Shown here: piece after piece, positions 40,063 through 49,129 of the stretch | Layout of the letters: every line of letters starts with the position of its first letter | Position numbering within the stretch: position 1 is the stretch's first letter | Assembly (NCBI GenBank): GCA_963377175.1 | Contig: CAUJNA010003801.1 | Location: forward strand, 328,523 to 392,522 | Direction of reading: 5' to 3' | Length of the DNA: 64,000 bases | From: Effrenium voratum | Lineage: Eukaryota; Sar; Dinophyceae; Suessiales; Symbiodiniaceae | Notes under the pieces: model-generated | Told to the model about the DNA's origin: nothing | The model's input: only the letters and a program-made list of their open reading frames with translations | The model's database searches: none | Translations under genes and position numbers: made by a program

Positions 40063-40312
40063 TTTCCAATCAAGAAACTTTGGTTTCAGATTTGGAAATT
40101 TGGATTTCCCAATTGGAAACTGGTATTTCCTAATTGGAAACTTGTATTTCCCAATTGGAAACAGGACATTTCAGAGTGGTATTTCGGATGAGGAAATAAT
40201 ACATGTTTAGTGGTGTTTCCATTTTGGAAATGGCTTTTGGAACAGTTGTTTCCGTTTTGGAAACGAGGGTTTCTGAAATGGAAGTTGCTGACAAGTTAAA
40301 TGAGGCGCTAAG
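40063..40312. repeat. 21 bp palindromic minisatellite (TTTCCCAATTGGAAAC family)
   Basis: About eight degenerate units; three near-perfect ones at 40100-40165 read TTTCCCAATTGGAAACTGGT. Each has a TTTCC...GGAAA palindrome. Later units are TTTCCATTTTGGAAATGG and TTTCCGTTTTGGAAACG. The array sits between the methyltransferase stop and the right inverted repeat and has no plausible gene. It could be a protein-binding array or a replication or packaging signal. Confidence 0.7.
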
Positions 40313-40314
40313 AA

Positions 40315-41336
40315 CATAAGGATAAGGGATATACAAAGTTTCAATTACAATTGAAATTCTTTATGAGATATCACAAAAGATTTCCTGTATATTTTTGTCA
40401 TAAAATTGCAAGAAAGTCATTTGAAAAAGAAATTGATGAGTTCTTCAATAATTAAGATTTGATTAAAAGGTTTGGAGGGACAAGCGCAATTAAACCATAC
40501 AAAGCATTTGTTAAAAAATTTCGAGGCATGTTTGATGCGATTGATTGGCATTTATTAAGTAAAGATAAAATAAACGAGGTCTTGAATGAATTTAGAATAA
40601 CTAAATATCATGTATGGTCTTACTACAACACTAAATATCAAGTATGGCTACTATTTAATTTGTTTTTCTGGGAATATATTTATTCAATAATAGGAAAAGA
40701 CAATATCAAATATATAGACATTGGCGATATTGATAAATATGTAGATTACATATTTGAAGACATTTTTCCTGACTATAAATGTAACCCATAATTATTAATC
40801 ATGCTATAATAATAACATTTATACCCTTATATGTTATAATTATAATGTAAGTATAGCGTTGTATATATTGAAGATCAAATCCTACAAGGAGGATGCGAGC
40901 GTTAGCGAAGCTCGCAAGCTATGCGACCACGCCCAAACAAATATATGATGAAACTGATGAAACGAAGGAGGGAGTGATGTTGTTGCTGTTCTATTTTTTG
41001 TCCGGGAAATGGACAAATCGTTTTTAGACAGTTCGAATATGTTTGATGACAAATATTTTTTTGCAATATATTTTGCAAAATTTATTTTTTTGAAATGGAT
41101 GAGGTGAGGAGATTGAGGAAATGACATTTTGGAGGGTAGTTGGTGAAATGAATGAGGCGAGGAGAAAGGAGGCGAAAATTTTGGAAAAATGATGATAAAA
41201 AAACGGATGAGATGGACAGAAAGGAATGTAGAAAAATGATGAAAACGAATAAGGGTAGAAGATGGAAGATGAAAAAAAATGTAGGGGGGGTGTATGTATG
41301 AAAGCAATTTATTGCTGGGCGTGGCCCTCGACTACT
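40315..41336. repeat. Right terminal inverted repeat
   Basis: Reverse complement of 20140-21176, ending GACTACT. The outer half is noncoding; the inner half holds a truncated copy of the TIR gene. Differences from the left copy include a nonsense change, an 11-base deletion and GTTGTATATATTGAAGATC in place of the left sequence near 20620. Confidence 0.9.
40459..40791 (+). pseudogene. Truncated copy of the TIR gene
   Basis: The 110-residue frame is nearly identical to the C-terminal 110 residues of the minus-strand gene at 20695-21195. Bases 40317-40455 continue the match upstream, but a substitution (AAA to TAA) at about 40454 stops the frame and the repeat ends before the ATG and promoter. 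It is a passenger of the inverted repeat. Confidence 0.75.
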
Positions 41337-41342
41337 TGGTCA
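41337..41342. repeat. Right target-site duplication TGGTC(A)
   Basis: TGGTCA follows the terminal GACTACT and matches bases 20135-20140. Confidence 0.8.
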
Positions 41343-41590
41343 CGAAGCTGCCGTACAGGGGGTCGTAGTCGGCCTCGTACACACCACGGAGTTGGAGGCC
41401 GTGCCGAGCCGGTACCGGCAGGCGAAGACTCTCGGCCGAGGTCCGCAGGTTTGCTGCCAGGGTCATGGTGTAGCCGTCCCTGCCCAACCAGGAACGGTGG
41501 ACGTCTACAGGCAGAGCTGTGTGCAGCTTCACGGTGGGAGGCTTCCCGTTGGAGGGCTACGCCAGGACCCCGAGCGCCTTCGCCTGGAAC
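41343..41590 (-). pseudogene. Fibre-like segment interrupted by the AT-rich virus (right side)
   Basis: Minus-strand sequence reads G-Y-T-M-T-L-A-A-N-L, then L-R-G-V-Y-E-A-D-Y-D-P-L-Y-G-S-F-V-T and runs straight into the right inverted repeat. The continuation lies at 20139-19860. The homologue near 52.3 kb has Y-N-P-L-Y-G-F-A-E-D with no insertion. Confidence 0.6.
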
Positions 41591-42258
41591 ATCGCGCGCT
41601 GACGCCGGGGAGACGCTACTCCTTCGGCTGCCGGTACCGGCTGGGCACGGCCTCCAACTCGATAATGGACTTCTCAGCGCGCCGCCTGGCCGATCCCCGG
41701 GCTGCAGTCGGCGGGCACGCTGCTGCACAGCATGCAGATCAGGGCCTCGGGAGAGTCGGTCTCCGTGACGGACCTGCTGGCCGACTCGCTGGCCTTTACG
41801 GGCTTGGCCACGCTGGACGGACTCACCACGTGGGCTGCGACCAGCTGCTGCGACGACGTGAACTGCACTGACGTGTTCACAACGGGCGTGGACGCCTCGG
41901 GCGCAATCTCCTGCGCAGCGTTCACAGCAACCGGCACCGTCACCGGAGTGTGACCACGCTGTCGCCCACAGGCGCCGGGCAGCTCGCTGAGCATCACCGG
42001 GGCGGCCAGCGTGGGCCTGCTGAGCTCGGCCACCGGAATCACCGGCAGCCATCAACAGCACGGCCAACGCCGGGAACTTCACCACGGCCTCCGGCGCAGC
42101 CACTGCGGCGAGCTTCGCAGCCAGCGGGGCGGTCACGGGCGCCACGCTGACGATCACCGGGGCGGCGTCCGCGGGCCCGCTGGACTGCGAGAGCCTGGAC
42201 TGCACCTTCACGGCCACAAGCGGCGGAGTGTTGACGGGCAGCGTGGTGTTGGCCATCG
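41591..42258 (+). pseudogene. Fibre-like gene of the GC-rich element, copy 3
   Basis: Plus-strand frames contain R-Y-S-F-G-C-R-Y-R-L-G-T-A-S-N, E-S-V-S-V-T-D-L-L-A-D-S, C-D-D-V-N-C-T-D-V-F-T-T-G-V-D-A-S-G and G-A-A-S-V-G-L-L-S-S-A-T-G-I-T. These match copy 1 (14889-16200) nearly module for module, but on the other strand. Near 42250 the fibre sequence passes directly into integrase sequence (V-V-L-A-I-D then L-A-A-E-P-L-K), probably a recombination junction. Confidence 0.5.
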
Positions 42259-42841
42259 ATGCTGGCCGCGGAGCCGCTGAAGGACCGTCTTGCGACCACC
42301 ACCGCGGCGGGCATGAAGAAGGTGTTCCAAGCCCTGGGGGCGCCGGCCAACGTGTACTCCGACGACGGCTCCGAGTTCAAGAGGGAGTTCAAGGAGCTGA
42401 TGGATTTCTGGGACATCGAAAAGCAGCTGACCAGGGGCCACGCCTACTTTGCGGAGCGCACCATCCGCGCCATCAAGGAGGCCATATTGCGTCGCATAGC
42501 AGCCGGAGCGGGCCGGCGGGGCCAGTGGAGTGGCACCTCATGCTGCCTGACGTCTTGAACCAAATCAACGGAAGGAAGCACGCTACCACACAGGTGGCAC
42601 CGAACCTCGCCTACTCCGACCCCGAAATGGCCGAGATTGCTCTGCGCAACATCGAGCGCAGGGCCAAACACAAGGTGGCCCGGAAATCAAGGTCGGGGAT
42701 TTGGTTAGGATCAGGGTTAAGCCGATCAAAAGCAGGGGCTCCTACAGGGTCAACAAGATAGCCTGGAGCGAGAAGGTATACAGGGTAGCCTCCGCCGATG
42801 GGGGCGAGGTTTGGGCACACGGGAGGAGCTCGTCAGTGAGT
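42259..42841 (+). pseudogene. Retroviral-type integrase of the GC-rich element, 3' part
   Basis: Contains V-Y-S-D-D-G-S-E-F-K (second catalytic Asp) and H-A-Y-F-A-E-R-T-I-R-A-I-K (catalytic Glu), aligning with I-Y-I-D-D-E-G-A-Y and H-P-A-F-A-E-R-A-I-R-T-F-K of the AT-rich virus. After a frameshift near 42520 come E-W-H-L-M-L-P-D-V-L-N-Q-I-N and Q-V-A-P-N-L-A-Y-S-D-P-E, then another break and the C-terminal V-R-I-R-V-K-P-I-K-S-R-G-S-Y-R. The N-terminal zinc domain and the first catalytic Asp region are missing. Confidence 0.7.
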
Positions 42842-43299
42842 GGCGGGCAGCGCTGTAGAGACGGGAGCCTGGGGCCTCTCACGCATCGGAAGGCCATTGA
42901 GGACGTCATCTGCTTAAAGTGGCCGCGGGTTTTTTTTAACAAAAAAGCACCAGTCGAGCATTCGGATTTTGAGGCCGACATATATCGCCGCGCGATCTGA
43001 CGATCTTGCTCGAGCCATCTCAAGGCCATCTTGCCCCGCCGCTCACGCTCGCCGAAGCAGGAGATGTGCCTCCAAGCAGATCTGCGTCGATTGCATAGCT
43101 CATCGTACCTCTGCACGACTTCCCCCGCTAGAGCCAGCTGCCAAGCGGAGAAGTCTGTTGCTGCGCTCCACCTCCACGCAGCGCATAGTTTCACTGGTGA
43201 TCTCCTCCTCGAGGTACTCGATGCGACGCTGCTGGCGCAGGCGCTCCATCATGAGCTTGGAGAGCTGCAGCGTGCGGGCGCCGACTTGGCTAAACAAGC

Positions 43300-43740
43300 C
43301 CGTCAGCTGGATCTCGTACTTGGACTTCAACGCCATGTTCCCAGCAGCAATGACGCTGCCCATGCCCAACGGCCCCTGCGCGACGGCCCTGCCAGAAGAA
43401 AACGCCGCAAGGCTGAGCTGGCTGCACGAGACGTGCCTCTCTGGGCTGGACTGGGGAGTCCGACGCCGAAAGAAGGTGAGCTACCTGCTCGCGACTTTCC
43501 CCTGGAGGTGCACCACTTGGACTGGGGGCTCCTCCTGAAGGTCGGAAAGGGCCTGTGCCTGCGCACAGCGGACATGGCGGAGCACCTCGGATGTGCTTCA
43601 TGGAGCTCAACGGAGGCAGCTCAAGACGGCGGGGAGCGTGGCCGACCCAGAACGCCATCTTCGGCCGCTGCTGCATGAACCCCGACAAGTTCAGGAACAC
43701 GAACGCCTACATGGATCCGGCCAAGTTCGCGCAGCAAAGC
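43300..43740 (+). pseudogene. Protein-primed PolB fragment of the GC-rich element (plus strand)
   Basis: Polymerase motif A appears as Y-L-D-F-N-A-M-F-P-A-A-M-T-L-P-M-P-N-G. A frameshift leads to D-F-P-L-E-V-H-H-L-D, matching the D-x-E-Y-P-x-E-L-H-D-L-H block of DNA_pol_B_2 proteins, and another leads to Q-N-A-I-F-G-R, matching motif B (N-S-x-F-G-K). The order is that of Polinton polymerases. The copy ends about 43740 at an inversion junction. Confidence 0.6.
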
Positions 43741-43945
43741 CTGCGTGTCCTTGCCCAGCTCCGGGTTGAAGATGCAGCTCAGCCCTCTCATGACAGAGGC
43801 ACGCACGTCCTTGTAGGCCTGCTTGTCGGTGATGAGGTGAATGAGTCTGGCGTCCCAGGCGGCTCCGGGCAGCGTGACGTAGTCAGTTCAGTCCGCAGCG
43901 GCCTCGGCGCGAGGCGTGCGCGGCTCCTCCAGAGGCACCGCCCGG
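43740..43945 (-). pseudogene. Second PolB fragment of the GC-rich element (minus strand)
   Basis: Read on the minus strand: D-Y-V-T-L-P-G-A-A-W-D-A-R-L, then H-L-I-T-D-K-Q-A-Y, then A-S-V-M-R-G-L-S-C. This matches the segment (L-P-x-L-A-W-D-A...L-L-T-D...R-G-G-x-S) that precedes motif A in DNA_pol_B_2 proteins. It points head-to-head at the plus-strand fragment, so the polymerase gene was broken and inverted. Confidence 0.5.
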
Positions 43946-44009
43946 ACCGAGCTGAGCCCCCCAGGCGGCCCCAGATGCGTTCAGACAGCTCGGAGATCAT
44001 GGAAAATAA

Positions 44010-44736
44010 TAAATATTCAGTCGGACGAGCAAGTCTTTTTTCTGTCCGGGATTCTGTTCTGTCCAGGATTCAGTATCTACCGCATCACAGCGAGTCGGCG
44101 GCGCTGCCCTGCAGAAAAAAGTGGTCAGCGACCACATTTTCGCAAGGACCAAAACGTGATTTTGTTCAGAAACGCGTGACATGTGACACCCAAGGTGCGA
44201 CATGTGACACCGAAGGCAAATTGGCATTGGATCCCTATAAGAGCATGGCCCGGGTTCATGAACATTTGCCACAGGCGCACACGCCTTGAGCCAAACAACG
44301 TTGTATGAAATCAGTGCAGGCACGCGACGCAGGATGCAAGCTAGGCGAGCCAGTATCAAGGGTCGTTGCTATAGCGCACGCTCGTTTCCCTTGAGCCAAA
44401 ACGTAAGCCAAAATGATGCGTCCCCAAATTTGTATGAAGGGTCGTTGGGCGAGCCAGTATCAAGTGTCGTTGGGCGAGCCAGTATCAAGTGTCGTTGGGC
44501 GAGCCAGTACTATAGCCTCGTTTCCCTTGAGCCAAAAGGCAAGCCAAAATGATGCGTTTCCAAGTTCAACCGTACACACATCTATCTAAAAAAACTATTT
44601 GCAAAAGTTGTCACACATATATATTCCGAAAAATGTGTGTTCATATATTTTTTGCGGGGCCGAAAAAACGCACACACAAACACACACATCGATCTGAAAA
44701 AATATTTTCACAATTGTTCTCACATATAATATAAAT
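44010..44736. other. Short repeats; no gene recognised
   Basis: Contains four imperfect copies of GGGCGAGCCAGTATCAAGTG (44340-44510), two copies of CGTTTCCCTTGAGCCAAAA, and paired TGACACCCAAGGTGCGACATG words near 44180. Bases 44570-44740 are AT-rich with CACACAC runs. Confidence 0.4.
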
Positions 44737-47700
44737 TTAATCCGAAAAAAAAACAAAACTGCGCTGCGATGAAAAGCGCCGACCCCAAACCCTAAGCGCG
44801 CAACTGCTCCGTGGCTGTTTTCTCACTCTTGCGAAAGTTGGCCCGTTGAGGCGCAGCAAGAAACGCTGAAGCAAGCGCTTCGAAAGCGTACTTGCGTGGA
44901 CCGCTCCGCATGCCACACTGCAAGTTTTTCCAACATTATCCTCTTCTGTCCAGCAGCTCACAAACCGGCAGTTTAGCCGAGTGTCTCGCAAGACTGTCTT
45001 GCACACAAATCTGTGGAGCTTCGGCCTCACTTTCCACAGCGGCCGCTTCTCCTTTGACGCCTTGTCCGCCAGCCAGACAAGACACTGAGCGTACAGCACG
45101 CCCAACCTTGCAGATGCGGCGAGCCAAGCTCGTGTGCGAATCTGAACTCGTGTGAATATGCATCCATGGTCATGCCCTATCCCAAACTCTGCAAAAAAAA
45201 CGAGGCTCCAATCCGGTTGCATGCGTTCAAATCTCTGCAGGCAGGATGCTCCCGACAAGGGGCATGCACCTCGTCATCCAGCCACATCCCAGAATTGTCA
45301 ACCAGGTAGCTCCACTCGTTCAAGCTCCATGCCAGCACAGCTGGCATGCCAAGTTCAGGGACGTCGGTGTCCTCAAAAAAACCGTGGACGCAACACACAT
45401 TTACATTCAGCGCAACTCAGACCCATCGATTGCAATCATGATGGCAGCAACATGTTCTGCCACACCCTGCCCCAGCAACGCAAACTGCAGCGAAAGATCT
45501 CGCAGCAGGTGGGCCAGAAAGTTGATCCTTGCACGCACGCGCATGGCGCCAATCAAGCTGGGATACTGAAGCAATTGACATTGAAAATTAAAGTCTCATG
45601 CATGCGTGCAAGAAAAAACAATGAACGTCAAAGTACATGTGCGTACAAAGGCGCAGAACCTTGTTGTTCCATCCTTTGCTGTAGGCCAGCGGGAAATCCA
45701 GCGACAAAGTGTCCACCCCCAATTTTTGGAGGGACAGCTCTTCCAGGGAAGACGATGGGATGTTGTGCTCCTTGCACCATCGCCACATGTCGGTGCTGAG
45801 GTGGTGCAGCCTGTCATCGAACGTGCTTAAGTGCTGGTATTGAGGAAGGTGCTCAACCTCAGACAGCGCACCAAGCAAATGACAAACACGGCTCGATCAG
45901 TGACCCCATGAAACAAATCGCATGCATGCATGCATGCGCCCTCAAGAAAGGGCAGTGGAAACACGGCAAGGCGCCGACACAAGCGCAAGGCTTGCCGCGC
46001 TGTCGCGAGCTGTCCCCAGCCAGACAGAGCGCAGCACGTCAGCATGTTCCATATGTGGCGTCCAGCCGCTCAGTTGCCACATCTTTGTTCTGCCACACAA
46101 AGTGAAACCAGCCGAGAAATAGGTTTTGCGCATGCAAGAAAAATATCTTGAAAAATGCCATCAAGGTCAAGGTACGGAATGCCCTCTCCCACACCTACAA
46201 ACGCAGATGATGAATTCGGGCTTTTTGCACGCATGCACTCTTGCAAGATTGAGCTGAGAGACTGGACATCGTGGCTGCTTCAACTTCCTCGGGCTGGTTG
46301 AAGGGCAACCCAAAGAAGTCCAACCAAGGTCGGTCACGCCGCCCAGCAAAGCACCTGCGGCAAATCTCACCACCTCCCAAGGACAAATGAAGATAGTTTC
46401 TCTTCTCAAGAAGCCACTCCACCTTGTACTTTTGGTCGCCCTTCCCCGCCAGGTAGCGCACGCTCCAACCGCCAAGCTGAGGATCAGGCTTGCTGATCAC
46501 GTTCAGCATCCTCACAAGATGGCCTTGCAAACTTTGCAGTGTCAGGTTGATAGATCCGTCATAGGCGAACAACTTCGATGGGATCACCTATAGGATCATG
46601 CATCAACACGCAGGCGCAAAATGCGGCACGTTCAAGACAATGTGCTTTTATGGCCAAGGAACGCAAATGGGAAACTTGTTCTTCCACACAGCAGCGTGCA
46701 CACCAAGAGGGCTGAAGGACATGATCATGATCGGCTTCTTCCGCTTCCCTTCGCCCTCATCTCCGTGCAAGGTGAAGCCGCAAGCGCGGCCTTGCTGTTC
46801 CTCTTCGAACTGCTGCACAGGGTGGTGCCTCGGCACATGTAAGTGCGCAAATTTAAAGGAAGGCACTCAAAAAATTGGAACGAAGCCCGCAAACCCTTGC
46901 TCATGCCAGGTCTCTCTCCCCATCTCTCGCTGCGGGCGCGAACCCAGAAATCAGACCAATCGAAGTTGCCAGTCCTAGGATGTGTCTCCACCGGCACAAG
47001 GCAAAATAGTGGCGCAAAAAAAAAGAGTAAATATAAGTAAATACATGCTCATTCACCATACATGCAAGCATCATCAACTCCCACCGGCCAGCCTCAAAGA
47101 TCGCCCGGCACATGTGCTCCGGACTGAAAACTGGCCACTCCTTGTAGACCACACGCGCGGGCTGAGCGCCCTTCACACATGGCCGTCTTCTTTGGCTCTC
47201 GATTTGGCTTTCAGCTTTCGAGCAGCCCCCACTTCCCGAGCTGCTCTGATGTCCAGCACCGGCAGCACCACATAGGAGAGCTGGCACTTGATGGCCCCAG
47301 CGTCGGATCTTAAGTGAAAAGGAACAAAACAGCGATGTCTGGATCACCTCCCCCAAATCAGCCAAACTGCGTCATTGCTTCTGTTCATTTCTCTGTGAAT
47401 AGATCGCTCGCAATGCCCTCGATAGCAGCTGCTGTGGAGGAGGCCGGTGCTGGCAATGTGTCGAAGAGTGCCTTGGCAATCCTGCGTCACATACTCGTTT
47501 GCCCCCTTCAATCGATCCGAGAAGCGTTTGAAAACACTGCATGCTTGCAGGCACCAAGCGGGTCGCTTCCTTGATTCGCAAACGCGGCAGCAAACTTCTG
47601 GGCCAGGTTCGCCGGCAATCCTCTGCCAACCTGCTCAATCGCCACCCGCATGATCGGGGACTCCTCCAGCGAGATCCGCGGCTGATTGGCCTGCTTCTCC

Positions 47701-47762
47701 GCCCCATTGCCAACAGCTTTGCGCTTGAGGTTGCGCAAGCGCCTCAGCATCCTAAGATTCAC
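44737..47762 (-). CDS. Multi-exon gene of a repeated dinoflagellate family (HGDE type)
   Basis: Separate minus-strand coding blocks line up like exons: 47762-47380 (N-L-K-R-K...I-M-R-V-A-I-E-Q-V-G-R-G-L-P), 47340-47080 (E-W-P-V-F-S-P-E-H-M), about 46970-46650 (W-S-D-F-W-V-R; L-H-G-D-E-G-E-G-K-R-K-K-P-I-M-I-M-S-F), 46587-46195 (S-V-R-Y-L-A-G-K-G-D...C-R-R-C-F), 45878-45588 (L-P-Q-Y-Q-H-L-S-T-F), and 45120-44800 (R-P-K-L-H-R-F-V-C...C-W-T-E-E-D-N-V-G-K). I recognise the HGDEG, P-K-x-H and E-E-D-x-V-G-K landmarks from a large uncharacterised family common in Symbiodiniaceae. Function unknown; a domesticated or decayed transposase is possible. Exact splice sites are not resolved. Confidence 0.5.
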
Positions 47763-48339
47763 AAAGTTTGGTCATGTGTGCATGTGTGTGTGTGTGCACA
47801 CATGTGTGTGTGTTTGTTTGCAAGGCTTGCGAATACAACATCATGTGTCTTCTTGAGGTCGCCTTTTTTTTAACTCTTGGTATTTTTGGATGCAATGAAA
47901 ATTATCTTCATGCAGATTCATGGCTGGAGCAATTGAAGACCGGATGGACAAGAATGAGTCGCACATGCTGCATGCACCTTCAACTTCAGCATCACGCTCC
48001 AACCTACCTATCCCATGCACGGCGCAAGTTTTTTTCCACAGGACTCAGCGTCGTACGTCGCGTGTTCATCACGCACCCCAAACCCCAAGATGGCACCGCA
48101 GCATGGCGCATCCAAGACCCATGCAAAGCCATGCTCATGCAACCATCTCCGCATCATGTATGTAAGCGGGTGTCACGTGTCATGTCATGAACATGGCTCT
48201 GCAGAAAGCAAACAAATGTTCCGGGCTCAGCCGCGAATGAAAATCAAACAAAAACAGCCGTCATTGACTCGATCAAGGAAACTTGCAAAGGCCAACAGCA
48301 CGTTGCTAAGCTTCCGGAGCGCGCCCTAGCCCCGCGCCG

Positions 48340-49128
48340 TTGGAGCACAGCCAACTAATCCGCGACCTGGCCTGCGGGCACCGGCGCGAGCTCACGGAGA
48401 ACACAAGGTCGCCCTGCGAGCTCACGCGCATCGGGGCGTTGCGCCACACGCAGAACTCGCGCACCTTCTCAGCGGAGCTGCCGAGGCGCCTCCAGTCGTG
48501 GCGCAGCATGGCGTCGAAGTCGGCGCACGCCAGGACATCGTTCGATCGGAACGATCCCACCGTGGAGACCTTTCTGCTCTATGGGGAGCAAACGCGCTCG
48601 ACCAGCACTAAAAGCTTTGATTCTTGGTGGCAGTCTTGTGTGCTTCATGACCATGTGCATGCATTTGTTTTTTGGTTGCTGAATTAGTCGACCCGACAAA
48701 TGGCAAGGAAGATGTGTGTATGGAGGTGGGAAGGAGTTGGTCAACTTGCTGATGGGCCGCCCAGCTCAGGAGTCCAGCACGGCCGGCAGCTGTCGGAAGT
48801 CGCCCAGCAGCAACAACTTCACGTCGGCGTTCAGCCCCACGCAAACCAGGTCCGCCCAGAGCGCCATGTCCAGCTGCGTCTCTTCCACAACCAGCCAGTC
48901 CAGCTTTTGCGCGCTGCCGCCGCGCACGTACCTGCGCACCCAGTGGTCTGCGCTCCGACCATCTTCAACTTCGTAAAGTGGCTGCGGGTCGGCAAGGAGG
49001 GGTGCCCCACGCTGGAGCAGGCCAAGACGAGGCTGAAGAAGAAGCCCGGGTGGCCGGACACCACGCTGGTCATCAGCCACAGCAAGCGCATGGCCGTCAA
49101 CGCAGCGGCCTGGCGCCGCAAACCTTAA
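48340..49128 (+). pseudogene. SF1 helicase C-terminal fragments of the GC-rich element
   Basis: Plus-strand L-I-R-D-L-A-C-G-H-R-R-E-L-T-E-N-T-R-S resembles the L-T-x-N-x-R-S motif of Pif1-like helicases. After an interruption (48560-48960), F-V-K-W-L-R-V-G-K-E-G-C-P-T-L-E-Q-A and then D-T-T-L-V-I-S-H-S-K-R-M-A-V-N follow, the L-x-I-S-H-x-x-R-x-x-x-N block of the same enzymes. The interruption includes an inverted helicase piece. The gene is a scrambled remnant. Confidence 0.5.
48766..48960 (-). pseudogene. Inverted helicase motif II fragment
   Basis: Minus strand reads D-W-L-V-V-E-E-T-Q-L-D-M-A-L-W-A-D-L and D-V-K-L-L-L-L-G-D-F-R-Q-L-P-A-V, motifs II and III of an SF1 helicase (D-E-x-x-Q and G-D-x-x-Q-L-P). 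It is almost identical to the 17.3 kb fragment up to motif II and lies backwards inside the plus-strand helicase remnant. Confidence 0.6.
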
Positions 49129-49129
49129 A

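Larger units (their letters stand above)
20140..41336. mobile_element. Integrated AT-rich Polinton-like virus (about 21.2 kb)
   Basis: A sharply bounded AT-rich island in GC-rich DNA, with inverted repeats of about 1.03 kb and a short target duplication. Its gene set (retroviral-type integrase, capsid protein, penton-like protein, packaging ATPase, fibre, polymerase-like helicase) is that of Polinton-like viruses, which are both virions and self-integrating elements. Accessory genes include a lipase-like enzyme, a C5 methyltransferase and a GIY-YIG nuclease. I see no adenoviral-type cysteine protease. Several genes have one or more single-base frame breaks, so the copy as written would not make all its proteins. 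Confidence 0.9.

Noticed and set aside
40130..40336. 68-residue minus-strand frame with S-N-W-E-I-Q-V repeats
   Set aside because: It is produced by the 21 bp palindromic array and the frame stops between units.
20140..41336. A bacterial or organellar contaminant as the source of the AT-rich block
   Set aside because: Both ends have inverted repeats and target duplications in GC-rich DNA, and the genes are viral; a contaminant would not give such ends.
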